64,000 nucleotides of DNA. Origin: Paenibacillus solanacearum. Lineage in GTDB: Bacteria > Bacillota > Bacilli > Paenibacillales > NBRC-103111. This document shows positions 27,965 to 37,793 of this stretch, one piece after another. The position numbers and the translations under genes are program-made. The notes under the pieces were generated by a model. The model ran no database searches. It was not told the origin of the DNA and worked only from the letters and a program-made list of their open reading frames with translations. How positions within the stretch are numbered: position 1 is the first letter of the stretch; every line of letters begins with the position of its first letter. The stretch covers positions 55,298 through 119,297 of the forward strand of contig NZ_CAJVAS010000002.1 in assembly GCF_910593845.1 (NCBI RefSeq). Reading direction: 5' to 3'.

Positions 27965-29351
27965 GTTGGTTTTCCTCCAAAATCAAATCGATGATTTGCT
28001 CCTCGTTCAGCTCGACGATATCGTCCGGCACATTTTGCCCGTTGGTCGTATAGGAGGTCTGCAAACCGTGATCGCGTATCAGATTGACAATCGCCCCGTA
28101 CGAATCGGTCTCGTCCATCTTGGTGAACAACACCTTGTCCAGCTTGAAATTGCTGAAGTTGTTCGTTATGGCGCTCATATCTTTATATTTGGTCGTCATG
28201 CTCAGCACGAGAAATGTCTCGCTCTTCCGTTCGGAATGCAGCAGCGCGTTCAGTTCGGATACATACATTTCGTTGCGGAAGTTTCGGCCGGCCGTATCCA
28301 TGAAGATCAAATCGCAATCCCGGAGCCGTTCGAACGCCTGGGTTAAATCAAGCGGTGAGAAGACAACCTCCAGCGGCACATTCAGTATCGTGCCGTAGGT
28401 CTTGAGCTGCTCGACTGCGGCGATCCGGTACGTGTCGGATGTAATGAAGCCGACTTTGCGGCGGTGCTTCAGCACCTGCTCTGCCGCGAGCTTGGCGATC
28501 GTCGTCGTCTTCCCGACGCCGGTCGGTCCGACAAAATGAGCGATGCGCGTATCCGGCGCGATCACTTTCTTGCCTCGCGGCTGCAGCAGCTCGCGCAGTT
28601 GACGCCGTATCGACCGAACCGCGAATTCGGCAGTCAGCGGGACGTCCTGCGCCTTCGCTTCTTCGGCGGCTGCGGCCAGCAGGTGCGCGGCGTAGTCCCG
28701 GTCAATTTCCTGCTCGATCAATCTTCGCTCGATCCGCGCCAGCTCCGGATCTACGGAAGGCGCCGCGTTCTGCGAGCCCGACAACTGCTGCATCAATTGC
28801 TTCATCTGCTTGATTTCCTCAAGCAGCAAGTCTTCTCTGCCCGGCGGCGTCTCTTCCCTGAACTCCTTGACCGCGACAGTGCCTTTCTTTGCCGCAGCGG
28901 CGGCATCGCGAAAAGCGGACCGCAGCACAGGAATGTCAGCCATAGCAGGAGCCAGTGCAGGCTCTGGGGCTGCGGCCGGCGGCAGCACATCGGGTACTTC
29001 CGGAAAAGCAAGCGGTACCTTCTCTTCGCGCTGCATTCCGTAGGCCGATGCCGCCGCCTGTCTCGACGTCTTCGGCGCTGCCGCCATGACCGTCGCCGCC
29101 GGATTGGCCGGCGCAGTTGTCGGTTTCATCGGCGCCGGCGCAGTTGTCGGTTTCATCGGCGCCTGCGCGCCGCCGGAAGCGGCGGTGTCCGTAGCTGCGA
29201 TGACTTCGATTTTCTTTTTAGCGAACAATCCGAGAAAGCCGCCCGACCGTATCTCTTTCGTATTTAAAATAACTGCGTCTTTCCCCAGATCGGTTCTAAT
29301 TTTTTGAAGGGCATCCGGCATCGAGTCTACAACATACCGCTTTACTCTCAT
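27957..29351 (-). CDS. flhF: SRP-type GTPase FlhF
   Basis: Third SRP-family GTPase, marking where flagella assemble. 464 aa: basic N-terminal B domain, an Ala/Pro-rich linker (about 55-180), N domain and G domain with GPTGVGKT at 275-282, DTAGR and TKMDETDSYGAI. The linker contains a perfect tandem duplication of nine residues (27 bp, 29108-29161) encoding APMKPTTAP twice. ATG 29351 overlaps the flhA stop as ATGA. Confidence 0.96.
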   Translation of the reverse strand: MRVKRYVVDSMPDALQKIRTDLGKDAVILNTKEIRSGGFLGLFAKKKIEVIAATDTAASGGAQAPMKPTTAPAPMKPTTAPANPAATVMAAAPKTSRQAAASAYGMQREEKVPLAFPEVPDVLPPAAAPEPALAPAMADIPVLRSAFRDAAAAAKKGTVAVKEFREETPPGREDLLLEEIKQMKQLMQQLSGSQNAAPSVDPELARIERRLIEQEIDRDYAAHLLAAAAEEAKAQDVPLTAEFAVRSIRRQLRELLQPRGKKVIAPDTRIAHFVGPTGVGKTTTIAKLAAEQVLKHRRKVGFITSDTYRIAAVEQLKTYGTILNVPLEVVFSPLDLTQAFERLRDCDLIFMDTAGRNFRNEMYVSELNALLHSERKSETFLVLSMTTKYKDMSAITNNFSNFKLDKVLFTKMDETDSYGAIVNLIRDHGLQTSYTTNGQNVPDDIVELNEEQIIDLILEENQHE

Positions 29352-31381
29352 AAATTCACAACCCCCATGCTTTGGATTTCGACATTCGGCTCGAGCTCAC
29401 TGTAGGACAATACCGGAATATCCTGCATCGTTCGTTCCATCAGCTGTCTCAAATACATGCGGATTGTCGGGGATGTCAGCACAATCGGCTGCTGCCCCGC
29501 CTGCAATAGTTTGGTTACCTGATCGGTAATTTTCTGATAAATGAGCTGCGTGGAACTCGGGTCCAGCGCCAGATAGCTGCCCTGATCTGATTGTTGAACC
29601 GACTCGGCGATCTTTTTCTCCAGCGTCGGACCGACAGTAATGACTTTCAAGGAATCGCCGCTGGTCGTGAACTGCTGCGTAATTTGGCGGGAGAGCGCCT
29701 GCCGCACGTATTCGGTCAAAATCTCCGGATCTTTCGTATAGGTTCCGTAATCCGCCAGCGTCTCGAGAATGGTCACGAGATCGCGCACGGAAATTTTCTC
29801 TTTCAGCAGCTTCACCAGCACTTTCTGCACATCGCCCGTCGAGAGAATGCTCGGAATCAGATCGTCGACAAGCGCCGGATAGTTTTCCTTAACATTCTCG
29901 ATCAACGCCTTCGTCTCCTGACGTCCAAGCAGCTCGTGTGCATGCTTCTTGATGATTTCCGTCAGATGCGTCGCCACGACCGACGGCGGATCGACTACGG
30001 TGTAGCCCGACAGCTCCGCCCGTTCTTTCGTCGCTTCGTCAATCCAGAGTGCCGGCAGCCCGAATGCAGGTTCCACCGTGTCAATGCCCGCAATGGATTC
30101 ATCCTCGATGCCCGGGCTCATAGCGAGGTAATGGTTCAGCAGCAAGTCGCCGCGGGCGACCGTATTGCCTTTGATCTTGATCACGTACTCATTGGGTCGC
30201 AGCTGGATGTTATCGCGAATCCGGATAACCGGCACGACAATGCCCAGCTCAAGCGCGCACTGGCGGCGGATCAGGATGATCCGGTCCAGCAAATCGCCGC
30301 CCTGCTGCGTATCCGCAAGCGGAATCAGGCCGTAGCCGAATTCGAATTCGATCGGGTCTACCTGCAGCAAGCCGATGACACTCTCGGGGCTGCGCACTTC
30401 TTCAATCTGCTGCTCTTCTTCAAGCTGCACTTCCTGCTCTTGTCTGCGGGCCATCGTCTGCTGCATTTTAATAGAAGCAAACACCAGCAAACCGGCAATC
30501 GGAAACGTAGTGAAGAAATGGATCGGCGTAAAAATGCCAAGCGCGGCGATCGTGCCGGCCACAATATACAGCAGCTTCGGATACAAGAAAATCTGCGACG
30601 TCAAATCGGATGCCAGATTGCCGTCGGAGGCCGCTCTCGTAACGATAATGCCGGCTGCCGTGGAGATCAAGAGTGCCGGAATTTGACTGACCAGACCGTC
30701 GCCGATCGTCAGAATCGAGTACAGCTCTCCAGCCTCGGCCAGCGACATGCCTTTCATCGCCATTCCGATGACGAGACCGCCGAGGATGTTGATGAGCAGC
30801 ATAATGATGCCCGCGATCGCATCGCCTTTGACGAATTTACTCGCTCCGTCCATGGCGCCGTAGAAGTCGGCTTCCCTGGCGATTTTTTCCCGCCGCTCCT
30901 TCGCTTGATGCTCATTGATGAGCCCTGCGTTCAAATCGGCGTCGATCGCCATTTGCTTGCCGGGCATGGCATCGAGAGTAAATCTCGCCGCGACCTCGGC
31001 AACGCGCTCAGAACCTTTGGTAATGACGATAAACTGCACCAATACCAAAATGATAAAGACAACAAAACCGACGACGATGTTGCCTTGGGCTACGAACGAA
31101 CCAAAGGTTCTGACCACATTGCCGGCATCCGCATTCGCCAAAATATTTCTTGTCGTCGAGACGTTCAGCGCCAAGCGGAACAGCGTGGTAATCAGCAGCA
31201 GCGACGGGAAGATGGAGAACTGCAGCGCATCCTGCGTGTTCATCCCCACCAAAATAATCATGAGCGCAATCGATATATTGATGATCAAAAGGACATCCAG
31301 CAGCCAAATCGGCAGTGGAACAACCATCATAAGCACGATACCGATAATACCGATCAGCACGACCAAATCTCTCGCTTTCAT
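29348..31381 (-). CDS. flhA: Flagellar export apparatus protein FlhA
   Basis: Core of the flagellar type III export gate; couples proton flow to substrate transfer and docks chaperone-substrate complexes. 677 aa from ATG 31381, equal to B. subtilis FlhA; GGGGG lies 7 nt upstream, and an upstream in-frame ATG (31399) has no site. The N-terminal half has about eight membrane helices and a FHIPEP-type loop (ARFTLDAMPGKQMAIDADLN). The C-terminal half is the nonameric cytoplasmic domain. Confidence 0.96.
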   Translation of the reverse strand: MKARDLVVLIGIIGIVLMMVVPLPIWLLDVLLIINISIALMIILVGMNTQDALQFSIFPSLLLITTLFRLALNVSTTRNILANADAGNVVRTFGSFVAQGNIVVGFVVFIILVLVQFIVITKGSERVAEVAARFTLDAMPGKQMAIDADLNAGLINEHQAKERREKIAREADFYGAMDGASKFVKGDAIAGIIMLLINILGGLVIGMAMKGMSLAEAGELYSILTIGDGLVSQIPALLISTAAGIIVTRAASDGNLASDLTSQIFLYPKLLYIVAGTIAALGIFTPIHFFTTFPIAGLLVFASIKMQQTMARRQEQEVQLEEEQQIEEVRSPESVIGLLQVDPIEFEFGYGLIPLADTQQGGDLLDRIILIRRQCALELGIVVPVIRIRDNIQLRPNEYVIKIKGNTVARGDLLLNHYLAMSPGIEDESIAGIDTVEPAFGLPALWIDEATKERAELSGYTVVDPPSVVATHLTEIIKKHAHELLGRQETKALIENVKENYPALVDDLIPSILSTGDVQKVLVKLLKEKISVRDLVTILETLADYGTYTKDPEILTEYVRQALSRQITQQFTTSGDSLKVITVGPTLEKKIAESVQQSDQGSYLALDPSSTQLIYQKITDQVTKLLQAGQQPIVLTSPTIRMYLRQLMERTMQDIPVLSYSELEPNVEIQSMGVVNL

Positions 31382-31408
31382 GCCGATGCCCCCTTTCATG
31401 ACGAATTA

Positions 31409-32494
31409 TTATTTGCCTTTCATTTTGTACACATATGCTAATACCTCGGCCACCGCTTGGAACATGTCAGAAGGAATCGACTCGCCGATTTCCACTTGAG
31501 CATACAGAGCCCGGGCCAGCGGTTTGTTTTCCATCGTTATAATGCCGTTATCTTTGGCAACCTGTTTGATTTTGAGCGCAATGTAATCGGTCCCTTTGGC
31601 AATGACCGTCGGGGCCTGCATTTTGCCGGCGTCATACTGAATGGCAACGGCAAAGTGCGTCGGGTTGGTGATGACGACATCCGCTTTCGGCACCTCCGCC
31701 ATCATGCGCTGCAGCGCCATCCTGCGCTGCTTCTCACGGATTTTCCCTTTGACGAGCGGATCGCCCTCCGACTTTTTGTATTCATCCTTGATATCCTGCT
31801 TGGACATTTTCAAGCTTTTTTCATGCTCGTACTTCTGGTATATATAATCCAAAATCGCCAGCACGATCAATACAAACCCGATTTTGATTCCGAGCCGAAG
31901 CGTAACGGCCGAAGCGTAAATAATAATTTCCTCGAGCGGCAGACGCGCCAGCTGCATGATATGCTCTCTCTCGCCCCACAGCGTCTGGTACACGACGATG
32001 CCGATAATCGTCATTTTCAGCATCGACTTCAGGAAATCGACCACCGCGCGCAGCGAGAATAGCTTTTTCGCACCTTCCAGCGGGTTGATTTTACTGAACT
32101 TCATCATGAGCGGATCGCCGGTCATCAAAAATCCGATTTGCAAATAGTTGCCGAGCACCGCAATAACGATCGAAATCAGAAAGATCGGCCCTAAAATCAG
32201 CAGCATCTGGAGCGAAACCGTCTCGAACAGCACCATGATGTTATTCATGGACAAATTGAGCGTTAAAAAGTTGTAAAAAATCGATTGAAAGAGCGACACC
32301 AGCTTCTCTTTCATATAGCCGCCAAGCAGAAAGAACGATAGAAACGAGAAAAACAGGATGAAGGCCGCCGGCAAATCCATGCTTTTCGCGACTTGGCCCT
32401 TTTTTCTGGCCTCTTGCCGTTTTTTCGGCGTCGCGGGCTCCGTTTTTTCCCCGGAAAACAGCTGCAGATCCAGTTGTAAGCGAAAAGACGACAC
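31409..32494 (-). CDS. flhB: Flagellar export switch protein FlhB
   Basis: Membrane component of the export gate; autocleavage switches substrate class from rod/hook to filament. 361 aa. Four membrane helices, then a cytoplasmic domain with the autocleavage motif NPTH at 277-280 (cleaved after Asn277) and the typical VIAKGTDYIALKIKQVA. The start is GTG 32494 with GGAGG 7 nt upstream. Compare the orphan FlhB C-domain protein at 62505-62813, which lacks NPTH. Confidence 0.97.
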   Translation of the reverse strand: MSSFRLQLDLQLFSGEKTEPATPKKRQEARKKGQVAKSMDLPAAFILFFSFLSFFLLGGYMKEKLVSLFQSIFYNFLTLNLSMNNIMVLFETVSLQMLLILGPIFLISIVIAVLGNYLQIGFLMTGDPLMMKFSKINPLEGAKKLFSLRAVVDFLKSMLKMTIIGIVVYQTLWGEREHIMQLARLPLEEIIIYASAVTLRLGIKIGFVLIVLAILDYIYQKYEHEKSLKMSKQDIKDEYKKSEGDPLVKGKIREKQRRMALQRMMAEVPKADVVITNPTHFAVAIQYDAGKMQAPTVIAKGTDYIALKIKQVAKDNGIITMENKPLARALYAQVEIGESIPSDMFQAVAEVLAYVYKMKGK

Positions 32495-32509
32495 AGCCGT
32501 TCCTCCGTT

Positions 32510-33289
32510 CTACGTTCTGAACAAACCGAAAAAATTTCCGACCGAATCGATCATGGAAGCGAACATATCTTTGAAAATCAATTCATAGCCGGGAAACAGC
32601 AGCAGCAGCAGCAAAAAACCGACGATGATCTTGATCGGAACCCCGACCACGAAAATATTGAATTGCGGAGCTACTCTCGCCAGCAAGCCAAGCCCCAGAT
32701 CTGTTAGAAATAAGGCGACAACGATCGGTGCAGCCAGCTGAAAGCTTAAATAAAATACGGATGAAAACGTTTTGACCATGAATGTCCATAATTGACCGTT
32801 CGAATTTTTGACAAACAGCTCGTTGTCTAGCGGAATCCACTCATAGCTTCGCATGATGCCTTCAAGCAAGTAATGGTGACCGTTAAACGTCAGGAACAAC
32901 AGAAGCGCAATGACATATTTGAAGTTCCCGATAATCGGGCTTTGCGCGCCTGTCATCGGATCAATCACGTTCGCGATGCCGAACCCCATCTGAATATCGA
33001 TGAAAGCGCCGGCAATCTGGACGACCGTGAAGAACATGTAGGCGATAAAGCCGATACACAGACCGACCAGCAGCTCGCGAATAATCGCCAATATATAAAG
33101 CGAGTCCATAGCGGCCGGCATGTTCGTTCCGAAACCAAAGTATGCGATGAACGATACGAAGAATGCAAGCCCAATCTTGAACTGCCCGGGCACGTTCTGT
33201 GCCGAAAATACGGGCGAAAGAATAAAAAACGAACCGATCCGGCAAAAAAACAGCAGAAATCCAGGCAAATATTGCGTAACCCAATCCAT
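32510..33289 (-). CDS. fliR: Flagellar export apparatus protein FliR
   Basis: Integral membrane component of the export gate core complex with FliP and FliQ. 259 aa, same length as B. subtilis FliR, with about six hydrophobic helices. The conserved RIGSFFILSPVF near the N-terminus is present. ATG 33289; a TTG one codon earlier is in frame. It lies 15 nt before flhB and 11 nt after fliQ. Confidence 0.95.
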   Translation of the reverse strand: MDWVTQYLPGFLLFFCRIGSFFILSPVFSAQNVPGQFKIGLAFFVSFIAYFGFGTNMPAAMDSLYILAIIRELLVGLCIGFIAYMFFTVVQIAGAFIDIQMGFGIANVIDPMTGAQSPIIGNFKYVIALLLFLTFNGHHYLLEGIMRSYEWIPLDNELFVKNSNGQLWTFMVKTFSSVFYLSFQLAAPIVVALFLTDLGLGLLARVAPQFNIFVVGVPIKIIVGFLLLLLLFPGYELIFKDMFASMIDSVGNFFGLFRT

Positions 33290-33300
33290 CAACCCACTAC

Positions 33301-33570
33301 CTATCCTACGTATTTGTAGAGATTATTCAACAGGTTATAGGTAAAGTCGGCCAGCGTCGTCAATATCCAAGGACCGAAGATAAGCAGTGCCAGTAGGACG
33401 ACGACAATTTTCGGGACGAAGGCAAGTGTCTGTTCCTGGATTTGCGTCGTTGCCTGAAATACGCTGATGATGAGACCGACGACGAGCGCCAGCACCATCA
33501 TCGGGGCACTTGCTTTTAACGTCGTGTAGACCGCTTCGCCGGCCAATCGGATAATGAATTCCGAACTCAC
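33301..33570 (-). CDS. fliQ: Flagellar export apparatus protein FliQ
   Basis: Small two-helix membrane subunit of the export gate. 89 aa; the family motif LVVGLIISVFQATTQIQEQT followed by LAFVPKI spans the first helix and loop. The start is GTG 33570 with GGGGGAG 7 nt upstream. It lies 25 nt after fliP. Confidence 0.95.
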   Translation of the reverse strand: MSSEFIIRLAGEAVYTTLKASAPMMVLALVVGLIISVFQATTQIQEQTLAFVPKIVVVLLALLIFGPWILTTLADFTYNLLNNLYKYVG

Positions 33571-33595
33571 ATTATTTCTCCCCCTGACGGCCCGT

Positions 33596-34360
33596 TTATG
33601 TGTTGTAGCTTAACAAAAGTGACCGCACGACCAAATACCAACCATCTACGAGGATAAACAGCAGCACTTTAAACGGCAGTGAAATCATGACAGGCGGCAG
33701 CATCATCATCCCCATCGCCATCAACGTACTGGCCACAACCATATCGATGACGAGAAACGGGATAAAGATCATAAACCCCATCTGAAACGCCGTCTTCAGC
33801 TCGCTGATCGCATAAGCCGGAACTAGCGCCGTTAGCGGCGTATCCTCCACTCCGCTGGGCGGTGCCGCCTTGGAATAATCAAGGAACAGCTTTAAATCCT
33901 TTTGCCGCGTGTGCTGAAACATGAATTTCTTCATCGATACGGATGCTTTGTCCAGCGCCTCCATTTGCTGAATCTGACCTTTCAAATAAGGCTGGACGGC
34001 CGTTTCGTTAATTTCCCCGAAGGTCGGCGCCATGATGAAGAAGGTCAGGAACAAAGCCAGTCCGATCAGCATCTGGTTTGGCGGCATTTGCTGCGTGCCG
34101 AGCGAAGTCCGTACAAAACCAAGAACGATGACGATTCTCGTGAAGCTTGTCATTAAAATCAGGATCGACGGCGCGATGCTGAGTACGGTCACAAGCAGCA
34201 GAATCGTGATCGTACTGGATGCCCCCTCCGGGCTGTCCGAACCGCCAATATCGATATTGATACCCGGGATCGGATCCGCTGCGTGCGCGTGAAGCGGGAG
34301 CGCCAACAACAAGGACATCAGAACGAGCAACTGCATATAACGAATGCGCCTTGTTCTCAT
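33596..34360 (-). CDS. fliP: Flagellar export apparatus protein FliP
   Basis: Forms the core pentamer of the export gate. 254 aa with an N-terminal signal peptide (about 1-28, cleavage near AHA-ADP), which is typical for FliP, then four membrane helices. Signature segments FTRIVIVLGFVRTSLGTQQM and the C-terminal GMMMLPPVMISLPFKVLLF are present. Start ATG 34360 overlaps the fliO stop (ATGA). Confidence 0.96.
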   Translation of the reverse strand: MRTRRIRYMQLLVLMSLLLALPLHAHAADPIPGINIDIGGSDSPEGASSTITILLLVTVLSIAPSILILMTSFTRIVIVLGFVRTSLGTQQMPPNQMLIGLALFLTFFIMAPTFGEINETAVQPYLKGQIQQMEALDKASVSMKKFMFQHTRQKDLKLFLDYSKAAPPSGVEDTPLTALVPAYAISELKTAFQMGFMIFIPFLVIDMVVASTLMAMGMMMLPPVMISLPFKVLLFILVDGWYLVVRSLLLSYNT

Positions 34361-34992
34361 TTGTCATTCAACCGATCCGTCTGGTTCTCTTCCTGCAGCC
34401 ATTCGTCCATTTGTTCCTTACGGACTTTCATCCCTTGCATTTTCTTTTGAAACACCTGTTGAAACGTCGCTGTCATCTCAAGCTCCTCTTCTGCCGCAGG
34501 TTTGTTCCGAAGCTTACCCAGCCAGCCTCCAAGCGTCTGGAAGGCTGGTCCGGTATAAGACGTCCCCGGGTTCATCATCTCTATAAGGGCCGCCGCTTCC
34601 TGTTCATCCGATATTTTCTCAAGCAGCTGAATATTATCGCCGACGCCTACGATATAGAGCGATTTGCCGATGACCACGACTTGTATTGATTTGTTTTGTC
34701 CGAGCGGTAATCCCCCAATGGAGCGGATAGAACGTCCGGATAAAAATGTAGATTTTTTAGCCAAGATCTTCACTATGACGAAAAAAATGCCGATAATAAT
34801 GATAAGGAAAAAAAGCACTTTTACAATCATCATGAACGACTCCGCTGTGCCACTCCCCGTTAATGTACCCGGAGAATTCATAAAGCCGGTGTCCGGCGAG
34901 CCCGTCCCCGCTTCCCCATAACAAACAGCAGCCTTTGCTGTTTGTACCCACATGAAAACGGCTGCCGACAGCTTGGTTGCGAGTTTTTTCAA
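34357..34992 (-). CDS. fliO: Flagellar biosynthesis protein FliO (FliZ type)
   Basis: Assists assembly of the FliP ring. 211 aa: N-terminal signal peptide (about 1-21), a short Gly/Ser-rich outer segment, one membrane helix (about 53-72, VLFFLIIIIGIFFVIVKILA) and a cytoplasmic domain with IGGLPLGQNKSIQVVVIGKS, the conserved FliO core. Coupled to fliP by overlap and 56 nt after cheY. The C-terminal tail is charged and variable. Confidence 0.92.
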   Translation of the reverse strand: MKKLATKLSAAVFMWVQTAKAAVCYGEAGTGSPDTGFMNSPGTLTGSGTAESFMMIVKVLFFLIIIIGIFFVIVKILAKKSTFLSGRSIRSIGGLPLGQNKSIQVVVIGKSLYIVGVGDNIQLLEKISDEQEAAALIEMMNPGTSYTGPAFQTLGGWLGKLRNKPAAEEELEMTATFQQVFQKKMQGMKVRKEQMDEWLQEENQTDRLNDK

Positions 34993-35048
34993 GGTTCACA
35001 TTCCTTTCAGGCCGTGTCTCTTTTGCGGGTACGCCGGTTTCCCATTCA

Positions 35049-35411
35049 TTATCCCAATGTTTTCTTGATTGCTTCGATGACGCGATCGGCCTGGAACGGC
35101 TTGACGATAAAGTCTTTGGCGCCGGCCTGGATCGCATCGATAACCATCGCTTGCTGCCCCATTGCGGAGCACATGATGACTTTGGCGTTAGGATCGATTT
35201 TCTTGATTTCTTTCAACGCATGAATGCCGTCCATTTCAGGCATCGTAATATCCATCGTAATCAGATCGGGACGAAGTTCTTTAAATTTCTCGATCGCTTG
35301 TGCGCCATCGTTTGCCTCGCCACAAACCTCATAACCGTTTTTCGTCAAAATGTCGCGGATCATCATTCTCATAAAAGCTGCGTCGTCTACAATTAAAATC
35401 CGGTTTGCCAT
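35049..35411 (-). CDS. cheY: Chemotaxis response regulator CheY
   Basis: Single-domain receiver that, when phosphorylated by CheA, binds FliM and alters motor direction. 120 aa with Asp9, Asp10, phospho-acceptor Asp54 (ITMDITMPEMDG) and the conserved Lys in FIVKPFQ. Encoded between fliY and fliO, the usual Bacillus position. ATG 35411. Confidence 0.97.
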   Translation of the reverse strand: MANRILIVDDAAFMRMMIRDILTKNGYEVCGEANDGAQAIEKFKELRPDLITMDITMPEMDGIHALKEIKKIDPNAKVIMCSAMGQQAMVIDAIQAGAKDFIVKPFQADRVIEAIKKTLG

Positions 35412-35445
35412 GGGTTATTTTTCCTCCTAAGCGATTGCTTCGTTA

Positions 35446-36762
35446 TTATTGTAATTTTTGAATACGATCCCACTGATTCACAATATCGGTAACGCGTACG
35501 CCGAAGTTTTCATCGATAACGACGACTTCGCCTTTCGCGATCAGCTTGTTGTTCACCAAAATATCCACCGGTTCGCCCGCAAGCTTATCCAATTCAATAA
35601 TGGAGCCTAAGGAAAGTTCCAAAATATCTTTGATGACTTTGTTCGTGCGACCGAGCTCCACCGTTACTTTGAGCGGAATATCCAGCAGCAGATTCAGGTT
35701 CGTATCTTCCACCGGCGGGATGTTCCCTGGAGTAAAATTGGAAAATTGAGCAGGCTGTACATTGACATTGCGTCCAGTCGGAACGCCGTAAGTTGCCGGC
35801 TGCGCTGGCGGTTGCTGGTACATCGGTTGTTGATACATCGGCGGCTGCATCGGTTGCTGATACATGGGTTGTTGGTACATCGGCTGCTGATACATCGGTT
35901 GCTGCTGCATCGGCGGCTGCTCATAGATCGGCTGCGGGAACGGCTGCTGGTACATCGGCTGTTCCTGCATCGGCATTTGCGGCGGCACGGCCGGAGCGGG
36001 CGGTGCTGTCTGCGGAACCTGCGCCTGACTCGCGGCGGCCGGTTGTGCAGGGGCAACATCTTCCTGAATATCAGTGTCTCCCATCAGTATAGACACCATC
36101 TCTTTGGCAAACGTTACCGGCAGCAGCTGCATGATGGTCGAGTCGATCAAATCTCCAATCCTCAGCCTGAACGAAATTTTGATGAATACATCTTCCTGCG
36201 GCAGGTTGGATGCCCCTTCGCCCTCAGCCAAATTCAAAATATCGATTCCGGGAGGCGAAATGTTGACAAATCGATTGAATATAGTCGACATCGACGTCGC
36301 CGATGAGCCCATCATCTGATTCATCGCTTCCTGAACGGCGCTAATATGAATTTCCGACAGTTCCATATCTTGACCGGTCCCGTCTCCCCCCATCATCAAA
36401 TCGGCGATCACTTGCGCGTCGCGCGTCTTGATGACCAGCAGGTTGATGCCGTCGAACCCGTCTACGTAATTGACGTGAACGGCTACATGCGGCTTCGGAA
36501 ATTCCTGTACGAGCTCTGTCCGTGCGATGATGGATACTTTCGGCGTTGTAATGTCTACTTTTTTCCCCAGCAGCGTTGACAAAGCGGTCGCCGCGCTACC
36601 AAACGTAATGTTGCCGATTTCGCCCAGAGCATCCTGCTCAAGCGAAGACAAGTAATCTTCCACATGAGGCGTAAAGCCAGACCCCGAGGAAATGCTTTCG
36701 GAAGACTGCCGCAGCAGGGCATCGATCTCCTCTTGAGACAAATAATCTTTGTTATTCGTCAT
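35446..36762 (-). CDS. fliY: Motor switch phosphatase FliY
   Basis: C-ring protein with CheY-P phosphatase activity. 438 aa. N-terminal CheC-like domain with the two E-x2-N half-sites (LGEIGNITFGSAATALS and VQEAMNQMMGSSATSMS), a long Pro/Gln/Met/Tyr-rich linker built of repeated QPMYQ units (about 245-345), and a C-terminal FliN-type SpoA domain (LLLDIPLKVTVELGRTNK). ATG 36762 overlaps the fliM end; GGAG is 9 nt upstream. An upstream ATG at 36786 is unlikely. Confidence 0.95.
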   Translation of the reverse strand: MTNNKDYLSQEEIDALLRQSSESISSGSGFTPHVEDYLSSLEQDALGEIGNITFGSAATALSTLLGKKVDITTPKVSIIARTELVQEFPKPHVAVHVNYVDGFDGINLLVIKTRDAQVIADLMMGGDGTGQDMELSEIHISAVQEAMNQMMGSSATSMSTIFNRFVNISPPGIDILNLAEGEGASNLPQEDVFIKISFRLRIGDLIDSTIMQLLPVTFAKEMVSILMGDTDIQEDVAPAQPAAASQAQVPQTAPPAPAVPPQMPMQEQPMYQQPFPQPIYEQPPMQQQPMYQQPMYQQPMYQQPMQPPMYQQPMYQQPPAQPATYGVPTGRNVNVQPAQFSNFTPGNIPPVEDTNLNLLLDIPLKVTVELGRTNKVIKDILELSLGSIIELDKLAGEPVDILVNNKLIAKGEVVVIDENFGVRVTDIVNQWDRIQKLQ

Positions 36763-37750
36763 GTTCTTCTGCTCCTTCATTGACAATCTCGCTTATTTGC
36801 ACAGCCAGCTTTCCCCTCGTCGTTCCCGGGCTGCCGTGAAACTTAAGCCGTTCGCCGATCCGTATATCAAGCGGTTCATCGACGGATTTGTTCAGCGTTA
36901 TCACATCGCCGGTCGCAAGCGCCAAAAATTCGCGGACCGAGATTTGCGAACCCCCAAGCTCGGCGATGATCGGCAGCTTCGCTTTATGAAGCCTGGAGCG
37001 CAGCGCCGTCACTTCTTCCGGAACGCTCGTTTTCTTCTGGGAAACGAACCAGTGGTGCACCGATAACCTCGGCATAATCGGCTCGATGACGACATGCGGT
37101 ATACAAAGGTTGATCATGCCCGTCGTATCGCCGATTTTGGTGCTGAGCGATATGAGCGCAATCGTTTCGTTGGGAGAAACGATCTGAATGAATTGCGGGT
37201 TCGTCTCCAGCGCCTCGAGCCGCGGCGACAAATCGACGACCGATCTCCACGCCTCTTGCAGACTTTCGAATGCCCTGCTGAAAATTCGCTCCATCACGAT
37301 CGTTTCGATCTCGGTTAACGAATTGATCTTGGGCGGCGACGTGCCCCCTCCGCCCAGTAAGCGATCCAGCATCGCAAACGCGACGTTCGGGTGTACTTCC
37401 AGCACCATTCTTCCTTCCAGCGGCTCCGCTTCGAAAATATTAAGAATGGTCATCTTGGGAATCGACCGAATAAATTCGTCGTAAGGCAGCTGCTCGACCT
37501 GAACCACATTGATCTGCACAAACGTTCTCAGCTGAGCGGAGAAATAGGTCGTCAAATATCGGGCAAAGTTCTCGTGAATTCGAGTCAAGCTCCGGATATG
37601 ATCCTTGGAGAAACGTACTGCTCGCTTAAAATTGTAGGTGCTGACCTTTCGGTTCGTTTCCTCTTTCTTGAGTTCCTCCGCATCCATCTCGCCGGAGGAT
37701 AGGGCGGCGAGCAACGCATCGATTTCATTCTGCGAGAGTACATCTACCAT
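36752..37750 (-). CDS. fliM: Flagellar motor switch protein FliM
   Basis: C-ring protein that receives CheY-P. 332 aa, equal to B. subtilis. The N-terminal CheY-binding peptide LSQNEIDALLAAL (about 5-17), middle CheC-like domain and C-terminal SpoA domain (VSVREFLALATGDVITLNKS) are present. ATG 37750 has AAGGAGGT 7 nt upstream. Overlaps fliY by 11 nt. Confidence 0.96.
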   Translation of the reverse strand: MVDVLSQNEIDALLAALSSGEMDAEELKKEETNRKVSTYNFKRAVRFSKDHIRSLTRIHENFARYLTTYFSAQLRTFVQINVVQVEQLPYDEFIRSIPKMTILNIFEAEPLEGRMVLEVHPNVAFAMLDRLLGGGGTSPPKINSLTEIETIVMERIFSRAFESLQEAWRSVVDLSPRLEALETNPQFIQIVSPNETIALISLSTKIGDTTGMINLCIPHVVIEPIMPRLSVHHWFVSQKKTSVPEEVTALRSRLHKAKLPIIAELGGSQISVREFLALATGDVITLNKSVDEPLDIRIGERLKFHGSPGTTRGKLAVQISEIVNEGAEEHDE

Positions 37751-37793
37751 CAGCGTCACCTCCTTTTATTCGTATCTCATGGCATGCTTGACA

